Source of the DNA: Acidimicrobiales bacterium | GTDB taxonomy: Bacteria; Actinomycetota; Acidimicrobiia; Acidimicrobiales; RAAP-2 | NCBI GenBank assembly: GCA_017883135.1 | Contig: JADGOE010000017.1 | Span: forward strand, 1 to 45,592 | Reading direction: 5' to 3' | DNA length: 45,592 nucleotides | Shown: piece by piece, positions 17,927 to 26,448 of the stretch | Layout: every line of letters starts with the position of its first letter | How positions within the stretch are numbered: the stretch's first letter is position 1 | The notes under the pieces: generated by a model | Told to the model about the DNA's origin: nothing | The model's input: the letters and a program-made list of their open reading frames with translations, nothing else | Databases searched by the model: none | Translations under genes and position numbers: made by a program

Positions 17927-19018
17927 TCAGAGCAGCGCTGACTCCACCGGGGTCAGTCCGAGGTGGGCCCACGCCCGCGGAGCGGCCACTCGCCCCCGGG
18001 TGGTCCGCTGCAGCAGGCCCTGTTGGAGCAGGTAGGGCTCATAGGCATCCTCGATGGTGTCCGGCTCCTCGCCGATGCACTGGGCCAGCGTGGTCAGACC
18101 GACCGGCCGGCCGCCGAACCGGAGGCAGAGGACCTCGAGGATCGAACGATCGACCTTGTCGAGGCCCAGCTCGTCGACACCGAACACGTCGAGCCCGGCG
18201 ACGGCCGCCTCCGAGGTGATGGTGCCCTCGGCCCGGACTTCGACGAAGTCCCTGACCCGCCGCAAGAGCCGGTTGGCGATGCGGGGGGTGCCCCGTGACC
18301 GCTCGGCGATGCGCCGGGCACCGTCGACGTCGATGGGCACACCGAGGATGGCTGCAGACCGGGTGACGATCGACTCCAGCTCATGGACCTCATAGTGGTC
18401 GAGCCGTCCGACGAACCCGAAGCGGTCCCGCAGTGGGCCGGCCACCAACCCGGTGCGGGTGGTGGCGCCCACCAGGGTGAAGTGGGGAAGGTCGAGTCGG
18501 ATGCTGCGGGCGGTCGGACCCTTGCCGATGAGGATGTCCAACTTGAAGTCCTCCATGGCCGGATAGAGGATCTCCTCGACCGACCGGGGGAGGCGGTGGA
18601 CCTCGTCGATGAACAGGACATCGCCCTCCTGCAGGTCGGTGAGGAGCGCTGCCAGGTCGCCCGCCCGGACCAGCACCGGTCCGGCGGTGATGCGGAGGCC
18701 GACCCCCATCTCCGCGGCCACGATGCCGGCCAGGGAGGTCTTACCCAACCCCGGCGGCCCGGCGAACAGCAGGTGGTCAACCGGCTGACGGCGCTTCAGC
18801 GCCGCCTCGATGACGATCCGGAGGTGCTCGGTCAGCTGCCCCTGGCCGACGAACTCGGCCAGGTTCCGGGGCCGAAGCCCGATCTCGTCCATCTCCTCGG
18901 CGGGCTCGGCCACTGGATCGACCGGTCTGACCCGGCCAGGCATCGTCGCCGGGTCGCGGTCCCCTGCCCCGGCCAGGTCCGCTGGTACCAGCACCTCGCG
19001 GCGGGCCTCCGGCGTCAT
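17927..19018 (-). CDS. ruvB: Holliday junction branch-migration DNA helicase RuvB
   Basis: 363 residues. The core begins near [12 protein letters not shown]. Walker A is [11 protein letters not shown], Walker B is [24 protein letters not shown] (split: [20 protein letters not shown]), sensor 1 is [11 protein letters not shown] and the arginine finger lies in PLRDRFG. A winged-helix C-terminus ends in [17 protein letters not shown]. RuvB rings drive branch migration on RuvA-bound junctions. Roughly 30 extra residues precede the conserved core. The ATG overlaps the ruvA stop (ATGA). Confidence 0.97.
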   Translation of the reverse strand: MTPEARREVLVPADLAGAGDRDPATMPGRVRPVDPVAEPAEEMDEIGLRPRNLAEFVGQGQLTEHLRIVIEAALKRRQPVDHLLFAGPPGLGKTSLAGIVAAEMGVGLRITAGPVLVRAGDLAALLTDLQEGDVLFIDEVHRLPRSVEEILYPAMEDFKLDILIGKGPTARSIRLDLPHFTLVGATTRTGLVAGPLRDRFGFVGRLDHYEVHELESIVTRSAAILGVPIDVDGARRIAERSRGTPRIANRLLRRVRDFVEVRAEGTITSEAAVAGLDVFGVDELGLDKVDRSILEVLCLRFGGRPVGLTTLAQCIGEEPDTIEDAYEPYLLQQGLLQRTTRGRVAAPRAWAHLGLTPVESALL

Positions 19019-19608
19019 CGGGCCCGGGCGAGTTCGCGCAGGGCGGCCCGCACCATCACTTCGACCGGACCGTCGTCACCCACCGCGTCGAGGACGGCTC
19101 GGATCTCGTCGGGACCGTACCCGAGCTCGGCCAGGGCGGCCCGTGCATCGCCCCGCGGTGAGCCGGACCCATCGATGGTCGGGCCATCCCCACCCAGGGT
19201 GGGCAGGTCGAGCCGGGCCTTCAGCTCCAGCAACAGGCGGGCTGCCGTCTTCTTCCCCACCCCCGGCACCAGGCACAGGGCCTCGATGTCGTCCTCGAGC
19301 ACGGCCGTGGACAGCGCCGCGGGCGACATCGACGAGAGGATGGCCAGGGCCAGCGAGGGCCCGACTCCGTGGGCGCCGAGCAGCGCCTCGAAGCAACGTC
19401 GCTCATCGGCGTGGGCAAAGCCGAACAGCACGATGGCGCCCTCGCGCACATGGGTGTGGACATGGAGGAACACCTCGCTCCCGAGGCCGGCGAGGGAGGC
19501 CAGCACCGAAGTCGGCACCGAGACCCGGTAGCCGACTCCGTGGACCTCGATGATCACCTCACCCAGGGAGGGCCGTTCGAGCAGGGTCCCTCGCAGCGAG
19601 CCGATCAC
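19015..19608 (-). CDS. ruvA: Holliday junction branch-migration protein RuvA
   Basis: 197 residues from a GTG that overlaps the ruvC stop (GTGA). The open frame continues upstream, but only within ruvC. The family start [10 protein letters not shown] and [12 protein letters not shown] are followed by [32 protein letters not shown] (two helix-hairpin-helix units: [10 protein letters not shown] and [10 protein letters not shown]). A flexible linker and domain III ([12 protein letters not shown]) follow. RuvA binds the four-way junction as a tetramer and loads RuvB. Confidence 0.96.
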   Translation of the reverse strand: MIGSLRGTLLERPSLGEVIIEVHGVGYRVSVPTSVLASLAGLGSEVFLHVHTHVREGAIVLFGFAHADERRCFEALLGAHGVGPSLALAILSSMSPAALSTAVLEDDIEALCLVPGVGKKTAARLLLELKARLDLPTLGGDGPTIDGSGSPRGDARAALAELGYGPDEIRAVLDAVGDDGPVEVMVRAALRELARAR

Positions 19609-20114
19609 AGTGGCTCGCCCGTTGCGGCTGCAACCGCTCGCCGCAACGGTTGGGTCGTGAGGTGGCAGGCTGCCAGTGCCAGGGCATCGGCCACATCGGG
19701 CGGGCTGGGTGGCTCGGAGAGGCCCAGCAGCGAGGCCACCATCCGTTGGACCTGGTCCTTGGTGGCGCTCCCGTACCCGACCAGTGCCTGCTTGACCTCG
19801 TTCGACGTGTACTGGGCCACCTCGCATCCGGACTCGGCCGCAGCCACCAGCGCCACCCCGGCGGCCTGTCCGGTGGCCATGGCCGTGCGGGCGTTGACCT
19901 GGAAGAACACCCGTTCCACCACAACTGCGGAAGGCCGGTACTCGGCCACCAGCGCCCGCAGCTCGTCCGACAGGGTGCGCAAACGATCGGGCAGGGGCAT
20001 CGACGGCGCCGTCGAGACCACTCCGCCGGCCACCGCGACCAACGATCCGCCGCGCCGGGTCACCACGCCGTAGCCGCATCGGGAGAGGCCAGGATCGATC
20101 CCCAGGACGAACAT
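19605..20114 (-). CDS. ruvC: Crossover junction endodeoxyribonuclease RuvC
   Basis: 169 residues. The four acidic metal-binding residues expected of RuvC are seen: Asp7 (VLGIDPGL), Glu67 (VVVERVFF), Asp140 and Asp143 (PPDVADALA). RuvC cuts Holliday junctions symmetrically. Leader of the ruvC-ruvA-ruvB cluster; the 76 bases up to yebC contain no obvious hairpin. Confidence 0.96.
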   Translation of the reverse strand: MFVLGIDPGLSRCGYGVVTRRGGSLVAVAGGVVSTAPSMPLPDRLRTLSDELRALVAEYRPSAVVVERVFFQVNARTAMATGQAAGVALVAAAESGCEVAQYTSNEVKQALVGYGSATKDQVQRMVASLLGLSEPPSPPDVADALALAACHLTTQPLRRAVAAATGEPL

Positions 20115-20190
20115 GCGTTCGATGCTACCTCGCCGACATCGACAAGGTGGTGATCCCTCGGGTTGGGGCCATCACCGACAGGTGGAGCCC

Positions 20191-20940
20191 TCAGCTCTCG
20201 TACGCGGCCATCACCGCGTCGGGGATGTCGAAGTTGGCGTAGACGTTCTGCACATCGTCATGATCATCGAGGGCCTCGATCAGGCGCAGCACCCTCTTCG
20301 CCTCCGACTCGGAGGTCACCTCCACCGTGGAGGTGGGCACCATCGACAGCTCGGACGAGCCCGGCTCGAGCGACGCCTCCTCGAGGGCGGTGTGCACTGC
20401 CACCAGGTCGGTCGGCGCGCTGGTGACCAGCCACCGTTCACCCTCGTCCGCGAGATCCTCGGCGCCGGCTTCCATGGCCACTTCCATGACCCGCTCCTCG
20501 TCGAACGAGCGGGGAACCGCTATCAGCCCTTTGCGCTCGAACTGCCAGCTCACCGCGCCGGGCTCGGCCATCGACCCACCGTTCTTGTTGAACAGGTTGC
20601 GGATCTCCGCCCCGGTGCGGTTTCGATTGTCGGACAGGCACTCCACGATCACCGCCACACCGGTGGTCGCATACCCCTCGTAGGCGATCGACTCGTACCG
20701 GACGCCCTCGAGCTCGCCCGACCCCCGCTTGACGGCCCGCTCGATGGTGTCGATCGGGACGGATGCGTCGCGCGCCTTGGCATACATGGTCCGCAGGCTG
20801 GCATTGGCGGTCATGTCACTGCCGCCCTCTCGGGCGGCCACCTCGATCTGGCGGATGAGTTTGGCGAACACCTTGGCCCGGGCCGAGTCCTTCGCGCCCT
20901 TCTGATGCTTAGTGGTCGCCCACTTGGAGTGTCCCGACAT
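20191..20940 (-). CDS. yebC: YebC/TACO1-family protein
   Basis: 249 residues starting MSGHSKWATTKHQKGAKD, the invariant start of this family. RAKVFAKLIRQIEVAAREGG, GYATTGVAVIVECLSDNRNRT (split: GYATTGVAVIVE, LSDNRNRT) and FNKNGGSMAEPGAVSW are further hallmarks. The family was long annotated as DNA-binding regulators; members have since been linked to translation through difficult (for example proline-rich) stretches. It follows pdxT by 3 bases and precedes ruvC, as in mycobacteria. Confidence 0.95.
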   Translation of the reverse strand: MSGHSKWATTKHQKGAKDSARAKVFAKLIRQIEVAAREGGSDMTANASLRTMYAKARDASVPIDTIERAVKRGSGELEGVRYESIAYEGYATTGVAVIVECLSDNRNRTGAEIRNLFNKNGGSMAEPGAVSWQFERKGLIAVPRSFDEERVMEVAMEAGAEDLADEGERWLVTSAPTDLVAVHTALEEASLEPGSSELSMVPTSTVEVTSESEAKRVLRLIEALDDHDDVQNVYANFDIPDAVMAAYES

Positions 20941-20943
20941 CGA

Positions 20944-21588
20944 CTAGCGCCTCTCCTCTTTGGTCATCTCCACGAACATCTGATGCAGCCTACGGTCACC
21001 GGTCAGTTCGGGATGGAATGCCGCCACCAGCACCGGTCCTTGTCGGCACACCACCGGTCGATGATGACCGGGCCGGTCGGTCAGCGGCTCGACGTGGACC
21101 GGACTCCCACGTTCGCACGCGTCGGGCAGCGTAGCCAGCACCTCGACCCCGGGTCCGCACCCCTCTACGACAGGGGCCCGGATGAACACTGCGTGGAGCG
21201 GATCTGCGCCCAACCCCGACACCTCGACGTCGCACTCGAACGAAGCCGCCTGCCGGCCGTACCCGTTGCGGCGGATGGTCAGGTCGATGACCCCGAAACG
21301 GCGCTGGTCGACGCGGCCGTCGAGCACCGTGCCGGCCAGCAGGATCATGCCAGCGCAGGTCCCGAACGCCGGTAGGCCGTTGCCGAGTACCTCCCCCAGC
21401 GGGTCGAACAGGCCCGAGGATTCGAGCAGCAACGAGAGCGTCGTCGACTCGCCGCCGGGCAGGACCAGCCCGCTGAGCCCCGCGAGGTCCTCGGGCCCGA
21501 CCACCAGACGGACCGACTCGCCCAGGGCGCCGAACGCGGCCGCATGCTCACGGACGTCACCTTGAAGGGCAAGCACTCCGATCGTCAT
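20944..21588 (-). CDS. pdxT: Pyridoxal 5'-phosphate synthase glutaminase subunit PdxT
   Basis: 214 residues. Class I glutaminase triad: Cys78 (AFGTCAGMILLA), with His192 and Glu194 (AAFHPELTGD). The N-terminal IGVLALQGDVREH and VLPGGEST match PdxT (SNO). It supplies ammonia to PdxS to make PLP from ribose 5-phosphate and glyceraldehyde 3-phosphate. Downstream of pdxS by 36 bases. Confidence 0.96.
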   Translation of the reverse strand: MTIGVLALQGDVREHAAAFGALGESVRLVVGPEDLAGLSGLVLPGGESTTLSLLLESSGLFDPLGEVLGNGLPAFGTCAGMILLAGTVLDGRVDQRRFGVIDLTIRRNGYGRQAASFECDVEVSGLGADPLHAVFIRAPVVEGCGPGVEVLATLPDACERGSPVHVEPLTDRPGHHRPVVCRQGPVLVAAFHPELTGDRRLHQMFVEMTKEERR

Positions 21589-21624
21589 CCCCGGACGCCT
21601 CGGCGCGGCCGAACGGCGCGCCGG

Positions 21625-22524
21625 TCACCAACCACGCTCGGCCAGATGCACACCGAGCGTGCCGATCTCCTGTCCGGCCATGGCGGCGCCCAGTCCGGTC
21701 GAGACCTTCGCCACCAGGTCGGCGTCGGCGAAGTGGGCGGTCGCCTCCACGATGGCCCGTGCCATCTGCGAAGGATTCCCACTCTTGAAGATCCCCGAGC
21801 CGACGAAGACCGCCTCCGCACCGAGCTGCATCACCAGGGACGCGTCCGCCGGCGTGGCGATGCCGCCCGCGCAGAAGAGCGGGACAGGGAGCCTGCCGGT
21901 ACCGGCGATCTCCTGGACCAGCCCGATCGGAGCCGCCAGGTCCTTGGCCCAGCCGTACAGCTCGGCTGGGTCGGCCTCGGTCACCCGGCGGATGTCCCCG
22001 AGGATGGACCGGAGGTGACGCACGGCCTCGACGATGTTGCCGGTACCTGCCTCGCCCTTCGACCGGATCATCGCCGCACCTTCGGAGATCCGGCGCAGCG
22101 CCTCGCCCAGGTTGGTCGCGCCGCAGACGAAGGGCACCTGGTACGGCCACTTGTCGATGTGGTGGGCCTCGTCGGCCGGGGTGAGGACCTCGCTCTCATC
22201 GATGTAGTCCACGCCGAGCGCCGCCAGCACCTGCGCCTCGGCGAAGTGCCCGATGCGGGCCTTGGCCATCACCGGGACGGTCACCGCGACCTTGATCCCT
22301 TCGATCAGCGCCGGATCGCTCATCCGGGCGACTCCGCCGTCACGGCGAATGTCGGCAGGAACCCGTTCGAGGGCCATGACCGCCACCGCACCGGCATCCT
22401 CGGCCACCTTGGCCTGCTCGGCGTCGACCACGTCCATGATCACCCCGCCACGCAGCATTTCGGCCAGGCCACGCTTGACGGTAAAGGTTCCTGTCGGGCG
22501 GGAGCTGGGCGCAGGTTGGGTCAT
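21625..22524 (-). CDS. pdxS: Pyridoxal 5'-phosphate synthase lyase subunit PdxS
   Basis: 299 residues, a highly conserved TIM-barrel. Hallmarks: [54 protein letters not shown] (split: [19 protein letters not shown]), [29 protein letters not shown] and [17 protein letters not shown]. The two catalytic lysines of the family fall in [10 protein letters not shown] and in the segment after the [10 protein letters not shown] motif. Forms the PLP synthase complex with PdxT. Confidence 0.97.
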   Translation of the reverse strand: MTQPAPSSRPTGTFTVKRGLAEMLRGGVIMDVVDAEQAKVAEDAGAVAVMALERVPADIRRDGGVARMSDPALIEGIKVAVTVPVMAKARIGHFAEAQVLAALGVDYIDESEVLTPADEAHHIDKWPYQVPFVCGATNLGEALRRISEGAAMIRSKGEAGTGNIVEAVRHLRSILGDIRRVTEADPAELYGWAKDLAAPIGLVQEIAGTGRLPVPLFCAGGIATPADASLVMQLGAEAVFVGSGIFKSGNPSQMARAIVEATAHFADADLVAKVSTGLGAAMAGQEIGTLGVHLAERGW

Positions 22525-22572
22525 GGGCCCATTCTACCTCCGGGTGTCCCTCCGACCGCCCGGCCAGGGCAC

Positions 22573-22608
22573 GACCGACGGCCGCCACTCGGCGGGCGGC
22601 CGTCGGTC
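22573..22608 (-). terminator. 14-bp perfect inverted repeat between yceI and pdxS, candidate terminator
   Basis: GACCGACGGCCGCC and its exact complement are separated by 8 bases. The element lies 25 bases past the yceI stop, in front of pdxS, as expected for the end of the yceI transcript. There is no T-run after the stem on either strand, so it would be a GC-rich, non-classical terminator. Terminators without T-runs are often reported in high-GC actinobacteria. Confidence 0.5.
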
Positions 22609-22632
22609 ACCGACAAGATGTGAGTGCCAGGT

Positions 22633-23214
22633 CTAGGCCTGCAGCACCGCCTCGAGCTCGATCTCGATGTCGACCTTCTTTGCCACGACCAGGCCGCCGG
22701 CCTCCATGACCGCCCCGAACGCCACACCGAAGTCCTCACGGTTGATCGTGGTAGCGGCGCTGAAACCCACCCGATGGTTGCCGTAGGGGTCCTTCACGAC
22801 GCCTTCCAGGACGGTGTCCAGCGTCACCGGCCTGGTCACACCGCGGATGGTGAGGTCGCCGTCGACCTTCCACTCGGTCGGACCCTCCGCCCGGATGGCC
22901 GTGCTGGTGAATGCCCACGTGGGATGGTTCTCCGCGTCGAAGAAGTCGTTGGTCCGCAGATGGTTGTCACGATTCTCATCCCTGGTGTCCACGCTGCCGG
23001 CCTCGAGGGTCACCGAGGCGGTGGAGTCGACCGGGTTCTCGGCGAGCACGAGGGTGCCCTCGAAGGTGTTGAACTGGCCGCGAACCTTGGACACGGCCAT
23101 ATGCCGGACGGCGAAGCCGAGGCGGGTATGGCTGGCGTCGATGGCATAGGTGCCCACTGCCGGGTACTCCGTCCCGTTGACGGTCCTGATGGTTGCCTCT
23201 GCGGTGTCTGTCAT
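22633..23214 (-). CDS. YceI-family lipid-binding protein
   Basis: 193 residues from the ATG of MTDTAEAT, chosen because AAGGGAG lies five bases upstream; the open frame extends 19 codons further without support. The YceI beta-barrel fold is indicated by YAIDASHTRLGFAVRHM, VRGQFNTFEG, NDFFDAENHP, GDLTIRGVTRPV and VGFSAATTINREDFG. Family members bind isoprenoids or other long lipids inside the barrel. There is no signal peptide, so it should be cytoplasmic. Divergent from a marR-type regulator that probably controls it. Confidence 0.92.
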   Translation of the reverse strand: MTDTAEATIRTVNGTEYPAVGTYAIDASHTRLGFAVRHMAVSKVRGQFNTFEGTLVLAENPVDSTASVTLEAGSVDTRDENRDNHLRTNDFFDAENHPTWAFTSTAIRAEGPTEWKVDGDLTIRGVTRPVTLDTVLEGVVKDPYGNHRVGFSAATTINREDFGVAFGAVMEAGGLVVAKKVDIEIELEAVLQA

Positions 23215-23263
23215 CGCTACTCCCTTGGTCTCGTTCCTCAGGCGCACGGTGGCCCCTGATTGC

Positions 23264-23302
23264 TTGTGCACACAATCATATCACATTTGTTTGTGGTCGC
23301 AA
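23264..23302. promoter_or_regulatory. yceI promoter and two operator-like palindromes between yceI and marR
   Basis: Site 1 (23264-23275) is TTGTG-CA-CACAA, a perfect 5-bp inverted repeat around CA. Site 2 (23291-23302) is TTGTG-GT-CGCAA, the same with one mismatch, 27 bases away. On the minus strand a -35-like TTGCGA (23302-23297) and a -10-like TATGAT (23280-23275) with a 16-base spacer point toward yceI. Thus site 2 overlaps the -35 and site 1 abuts the -10. This is the arrangement expected for repression by the adjacent MarR protein. The pairing is inference. Confidence 0.55.
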
Positions 23303-23333
23303 CTATTGGCCTCGGTCTTGGTAGAGTGGGGCC

Positions 23334-23861
23334 ATGGCACAAGGGACGGCGGCACAAGGGACGCAACTGGACGACGAACGGCTCACCACCGTCGGCCTCC
23401 TCTTCGAGTCCGCGGCTGGATTGAGGCGCCTGTTCCAACGGCGTTTCGAATCGGAGCGATCGCTCTCCAACCAGTCCTTCGACGTCTTGATCCGCCTGGC
23501 TCGCACGCCTGGTTCCGCGCTGAGGATGAGCGAACTCGCCGCCCAGACCTCACTCACACCGAGCGGGCTCACCCGATCGGTGGACAAACTGGCCGGACAG
23601 GGTCTGGTCTCGCGGCGTACCTGCCCCGAGGACCGCAGAGGCGCCTTCGCCGTGCTGACCCCCGCCGGTCAGGAGTTGATGGACCGGGCCATCCCCGAGC
23701 ACATCGCCCAAGTGAGCGAGGTCCTCGGTGACGTTTTCACCACCGAGGAAGAGGAGACCCTGGCCGCCCTGCTCCGCCGGCTGCGTGACCATACCTTCGA
23801 CGCGAACGCCGGGTGGGGCACCACCCACGACGACACCGACATCTGCCCTTCAGCGGGATGA
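23334..23861 (+). CDS. MarR-family transcriptional regulator
   Basis: 175 residues with a winged helix-turn-helix. The recognition region is MSELAAQTSLTPSGLTRSVD, followed by the wing GLVSRRTCPEDRRGAFAVLT with the DRR signature. Acts as a dimer, usually as a ligand- or redox-responsive repressor. A Cys in the wing (RRTCPEDRR) could be incidental. A TAGAGT about 12-7 bases before the ATG suggests a leaderless transcript. Divergent from yceI; its likely targets are the two palindromes in the shared intergenic region. Confidence 0.92.
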   Translation: MAQGTAAQGTQLDDERLTTVGLLFESAAGLRRLFQRRFESERSLSNQSFDVLIRLARTPGSALRMSELAAQTSLTPSGLTRSVDKLAGQGLVSRRTCPEDRRGAFAVLTPAGQELMDRAIPEHIAQVSEVLGDVFTTEEEETLAALLRRLRDHTFDANAGWGTTHDDTDICPSAG

Positions 23862-23884
23862 CCGGCCCCTGCAGCACCAGGTGA

Positions 23885-25213
23885 TCAGCGCAGGGACAAC
23901 GCGGCTGCCCGCACGCGGGTGTCGTCGAGGTTGCCCTCCGGCGACTCGTCGGGCGGGGCGCCGACCATGGGATTGATCCACAGCCAACGGGTGAGCGCCG
24001 CAGTGCGGCCTCGGCCCGGCGGCCAGTCCGAAGGAGATGCCGGACGATCCACCATGGCATCGAGGGCGGTGCCGATGCCGGCGGGGTACCGGACGACCCC
24101 GGCGGCCCGCTGGTCGGCGGAGAACTCGCGCCCCCGGCCGATCAGCAGGTGAACTGCGGAGGCCCCGACGGTGCTACCCCTGATGGTCGCCCACGGCAGC
24201 GTGACCACCACCGCCACTCCGGCCAGCACGGCGTCGTGGCGCTTGATGTGGACAAGCTCGTGGGCCAGCACCCCCTCCAACTCCACCAAGGTGAGCTCCT
24301 CATCGAGCCCCGAGGTCACCACCAGCACGGCAGAGCCAGGGTCGCGCCCCAGTGCCATGGCGTTGGGAACCGGGCAGTCCACCACTGCGATGCTCGGCCG
24401 GGGAAGCCCCATCGTGGCGCAGAGCCCGTCGACCAGATTGTGCAGCCGGGGCTGCTCCCACTCGTCACAGTGACGGGCCCCCACCGACCGTGCCACCGCA
24501 CCGGGAGCGGTTCGCCACAGCCACACCGAGAGCGCCACTGCAAGGACCACCACCGCCGCCGCTCCGACAAGGGGCAGCCCGGCGACGACCAGGATGAGCC
24601 CGACGATCACTCCGGCGACAATCCCCGGGAGGAGGCAGAGGATGACCGCCTGCCTGCGATTGGCCCGGATCGCCGAGGCCTCCTCGATGCTCTCCGTGCC
24701 TCGATCGACCGACCGGACCGGCGGGCTCGCCGCAACGACCCGTTCGGAGCCCGATCCGTCCTGCGTTCTATCGGCCCGTCCACCCGAACCCGTGCGCGAT
24801 CCGTCCCGATCGGACGATCCCCCACCCGAGGGTCGTCGGTTGCCCGACCCCGACCGCTGCGAACCCCCTCCGCCGCGTCGGTTGCCTCCGCCGCCGCTGG
24901 CGCCCTTGCCGCCCGCGTTGCCACCCGAACCGGCCCGGCTCTGGGCGCTCCGTCCTCCCGAGGATCCACCGCCGCCCCTGCTGCCGGCGTGGCCACCGCC
25001 TTGGCCGCCGCGTTGGGCGCCATTTCGGCTGCCTCCTTGTTGGCCGCCGCCACGCCCGCCCTGGCCGGCCCCCCGGCTCCGGTTCCGACTGCCGTTGGTC
25101 GATCCTCCGCCCCTGCCCGGGGCCGGCTGGTCCTCTCGTGCGCCGGAGGCGTCGGGCCCGGGGCCGCTGCCGGGCGACAAAGGCGGAACCGGGCGCTCAG
25201 AGGAATCACTCAT
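23885..25213 (-). CDS. M48-family (HtpX-like) membrane zinc metalloprotease with a Gly/Arg/Ser-rich N-terminal region
   Basis: 442 residues. Residues 1-155 are almost entirely Gly, Arg, Ser, Gln and Asn (many RGG/GGR-like units), with no predicted fold. Two close membrane segments lie at about 189-213 and 216-234. The protease domain carries the zinc motif HELVH at about 318-322 and a likely third ligand Glu363 in REFSADQRA. M48 proteases of this type remove damaged membrane proteins. The N-terminal head should lie in the cytoplasm, like the protease domain of HtpX. It follows pimA by 22 bases and converges on marR. I find the domain identity clear and the head unusual. Confidence 0.87.
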   Translation of the reverse strand: MSDSSERPVPPLSPGSGPGPDASGAREDQPAPGRGGGSTNGSRNRSRGAGQGGRGGGQQGGSRNGAQRGGQGGGHAGSRGGGGSSGGRSAQSRAGSGGNAGGKGASGGGGNRRGGGGSQRSGSGNRRPSGGGSSDRDGSRTGSGGRADRTQDGSGSERVVAASPPVRSVDRGTESIEEASAIRANRRQAVILCLLPGIVAGVIVGLILVVAGLPLVGAAAVVVLAVALSVWLWRTAPGAVARSVGARHCDEWEQPRLHNLVDGLCATMGLPRPSIAVVDCPVPNAMALGRDPGSAVLVVTSGLDEELTLVELEGVLAHELVHIKRHDAVLAGVAVVVTLPWATIRGSTVGASAVHLLIGRGREFSADQRAAGVVRYPAGIGTALDAMVDRPASPSDWPPGRGRTAALTRWLWINPMVGAPPDESPEGNLDDTRVRAAALSLR

Positions 25214-25235
25214 GGTTCGAGCAGTGTACGGCCGC

Positions 25236-26441
25236 TCAGCCCTTCTCCCCGACCACTACCGAGCGGTAGAGGCCCTCGTACCGTTCGGCCAGCCGGTCCA
25301 TCGACCACTCCCGGGCGTGTTCCGATGCCGATGCGAGCCACCGCCGACGCGACCTGGCATGGTGCCGGGCACCCGGATCGGGGTCCCGGGGGGTTGGGGC
25401 CAGCCGGCCGGCCAGCACCCCATCGATGGCCTGAGCCAGCGCGTTGCAGTCCCCTGGCTGCGCAAGCACGGCATGCCCGCCCGCAGCATCGCGATAGCCG
25501 TCGATGTCACTGGCCACCACCACGGTGCGCGCTGCCATCGCCTCGAGCACCACCATGCCGAACGACTCGCCGCCCAGGGACGGGGCGCACAGCACCTCAG
25601 CCGCCGCCAGCCTGCGGATCTTCTCCTGCTCGGGGAGGATGCCGAGCCACTTGATGTCCATCGACTCGGGATGGCGACGACGCAGCGAGTCCGTCTGGGG
25701 GCCGTCACCGGCGATCCACAAGACCGGCTGCCCACCCGCGCGGAATGCCGGCTCCTCGTGCCACGATCGGCACAGGTGCCCGAACGCCTCGAGCAGCACT
25801 TCGAGCCCCTTGCGTTCCTCGTGCCGACCGAGGAACAGCAGCGCGGGTCGGTCGGTGGGCCACGGATCGACCGTGCCGTAGCTGTCCACATCGACACCGT
25901 TAAACAGCACCTCGTAGGTGCCGCCCAGGGCGTGCGAGGCGGTGGCTCGCGCCGCCTCGGATACTGCACAACGGATGGCCAGCCGGTTGGCCAGCCGCCG
26001 GGTCAGCGGACCGAGCAGGGTATAGAGCACGCTGGCGCCGCTGCGATGGAAGGTCGCGACTACCGGCGGGAGGTGGCGACCGACCAGCAGGCCGTAGGGA
26101 AGACCGGGAGCGAAGGGCTCGTGGACATGCACCACGTCGAAAGCGGCCGTCCGCAGGGACCGGAGGCCGCGGGACACTGCCGCCACCGAGAGGCTCACCG
26201 GTGCGACGGACCCGTTGGCCGGCAACGACACCGAGTGCCCGGTGGTCACCAGATCGACACCCTCGGGAGCGTCAGCCGCATCGTCGAGCGGCGCGAACAC
26301 CGTGGCACGGTGGCCGCGGGACTCGAGAGCCTTCGACAGGCCGAGAACCTGTCCCTGCACCCCGCCCGGGCGCGACAGGCTGTAGGGACTCACCAGGGCG
26401 ATTCGGAGCGACGTCCGCACCGCCAGTTCGGTGTCGGGCAC
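25236..26441 (-). CDS. pimA: GT4 glycosyltransferase, probable phosphatidylinositol mannosyltransferase PimA
   Basis: 401 residues from a GTG. GT-B fold of family GT4: N-terminal RIALVSPYSLSRPGGVQGQV with the GGVQ glycine-rich loop. VVHVHEPFAPGLPY and VVATFHRSGAS (PimA-type acceptor-domain motifs) follow, then FNGVDVDSY, LLFLGRHEERKGLEVLLEAF (split: LLFLGRHEERK, GLEVLLEAF) and ESFGMVVLEAMA with the EX7E region. PimA adds the first mannose from GDP-mannose to phosphatidylinositol at the inner face of the membrane. The thrS-HIT-pgsA-acyltransferase-pimA order is that of the mycobacterial PIM locus, which supports the assignment. A 7-base gap separates it from the diguanylate cyclase gene. Confidence 0.88.
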   Translation of the reverse strand: MPDTELAVRTSLRIALVSPYSLSRPGGVQGQVLGLSKALESRGHRATVFAPLDDAADAPEGVDLVTTGHSVSLPANGSVAPVSLSVAAVSRGLRSLRTAAFDVVHVHEPFAPGLPYGLLVGRHLPPVVATFHRSGASVLYTLLGPLTRRLANRLAIRCAVSEAARATASHALGGTYEVLFNGVDVDSYGTVDPWPTDRPALLFLGRHEERKGLEVLLEAFGHLCRSWHEEPAFRAGGQPVLWIAGDGPQTDSLRRRHPESMDIKWLGILPEQEKIRRLAAAEVLCAPSLGGESFGMVVLEAMAARTVVVASDIDGYRDAAGGHAVLAQPGDCNALAQAIDGVLAGRLAPTPRDPDPGARHHARSRRRWLASASEHAREWSMDRLAERYEGLYRSVVVGEKG

Positions 26442-26448
26442 GGAGTGG

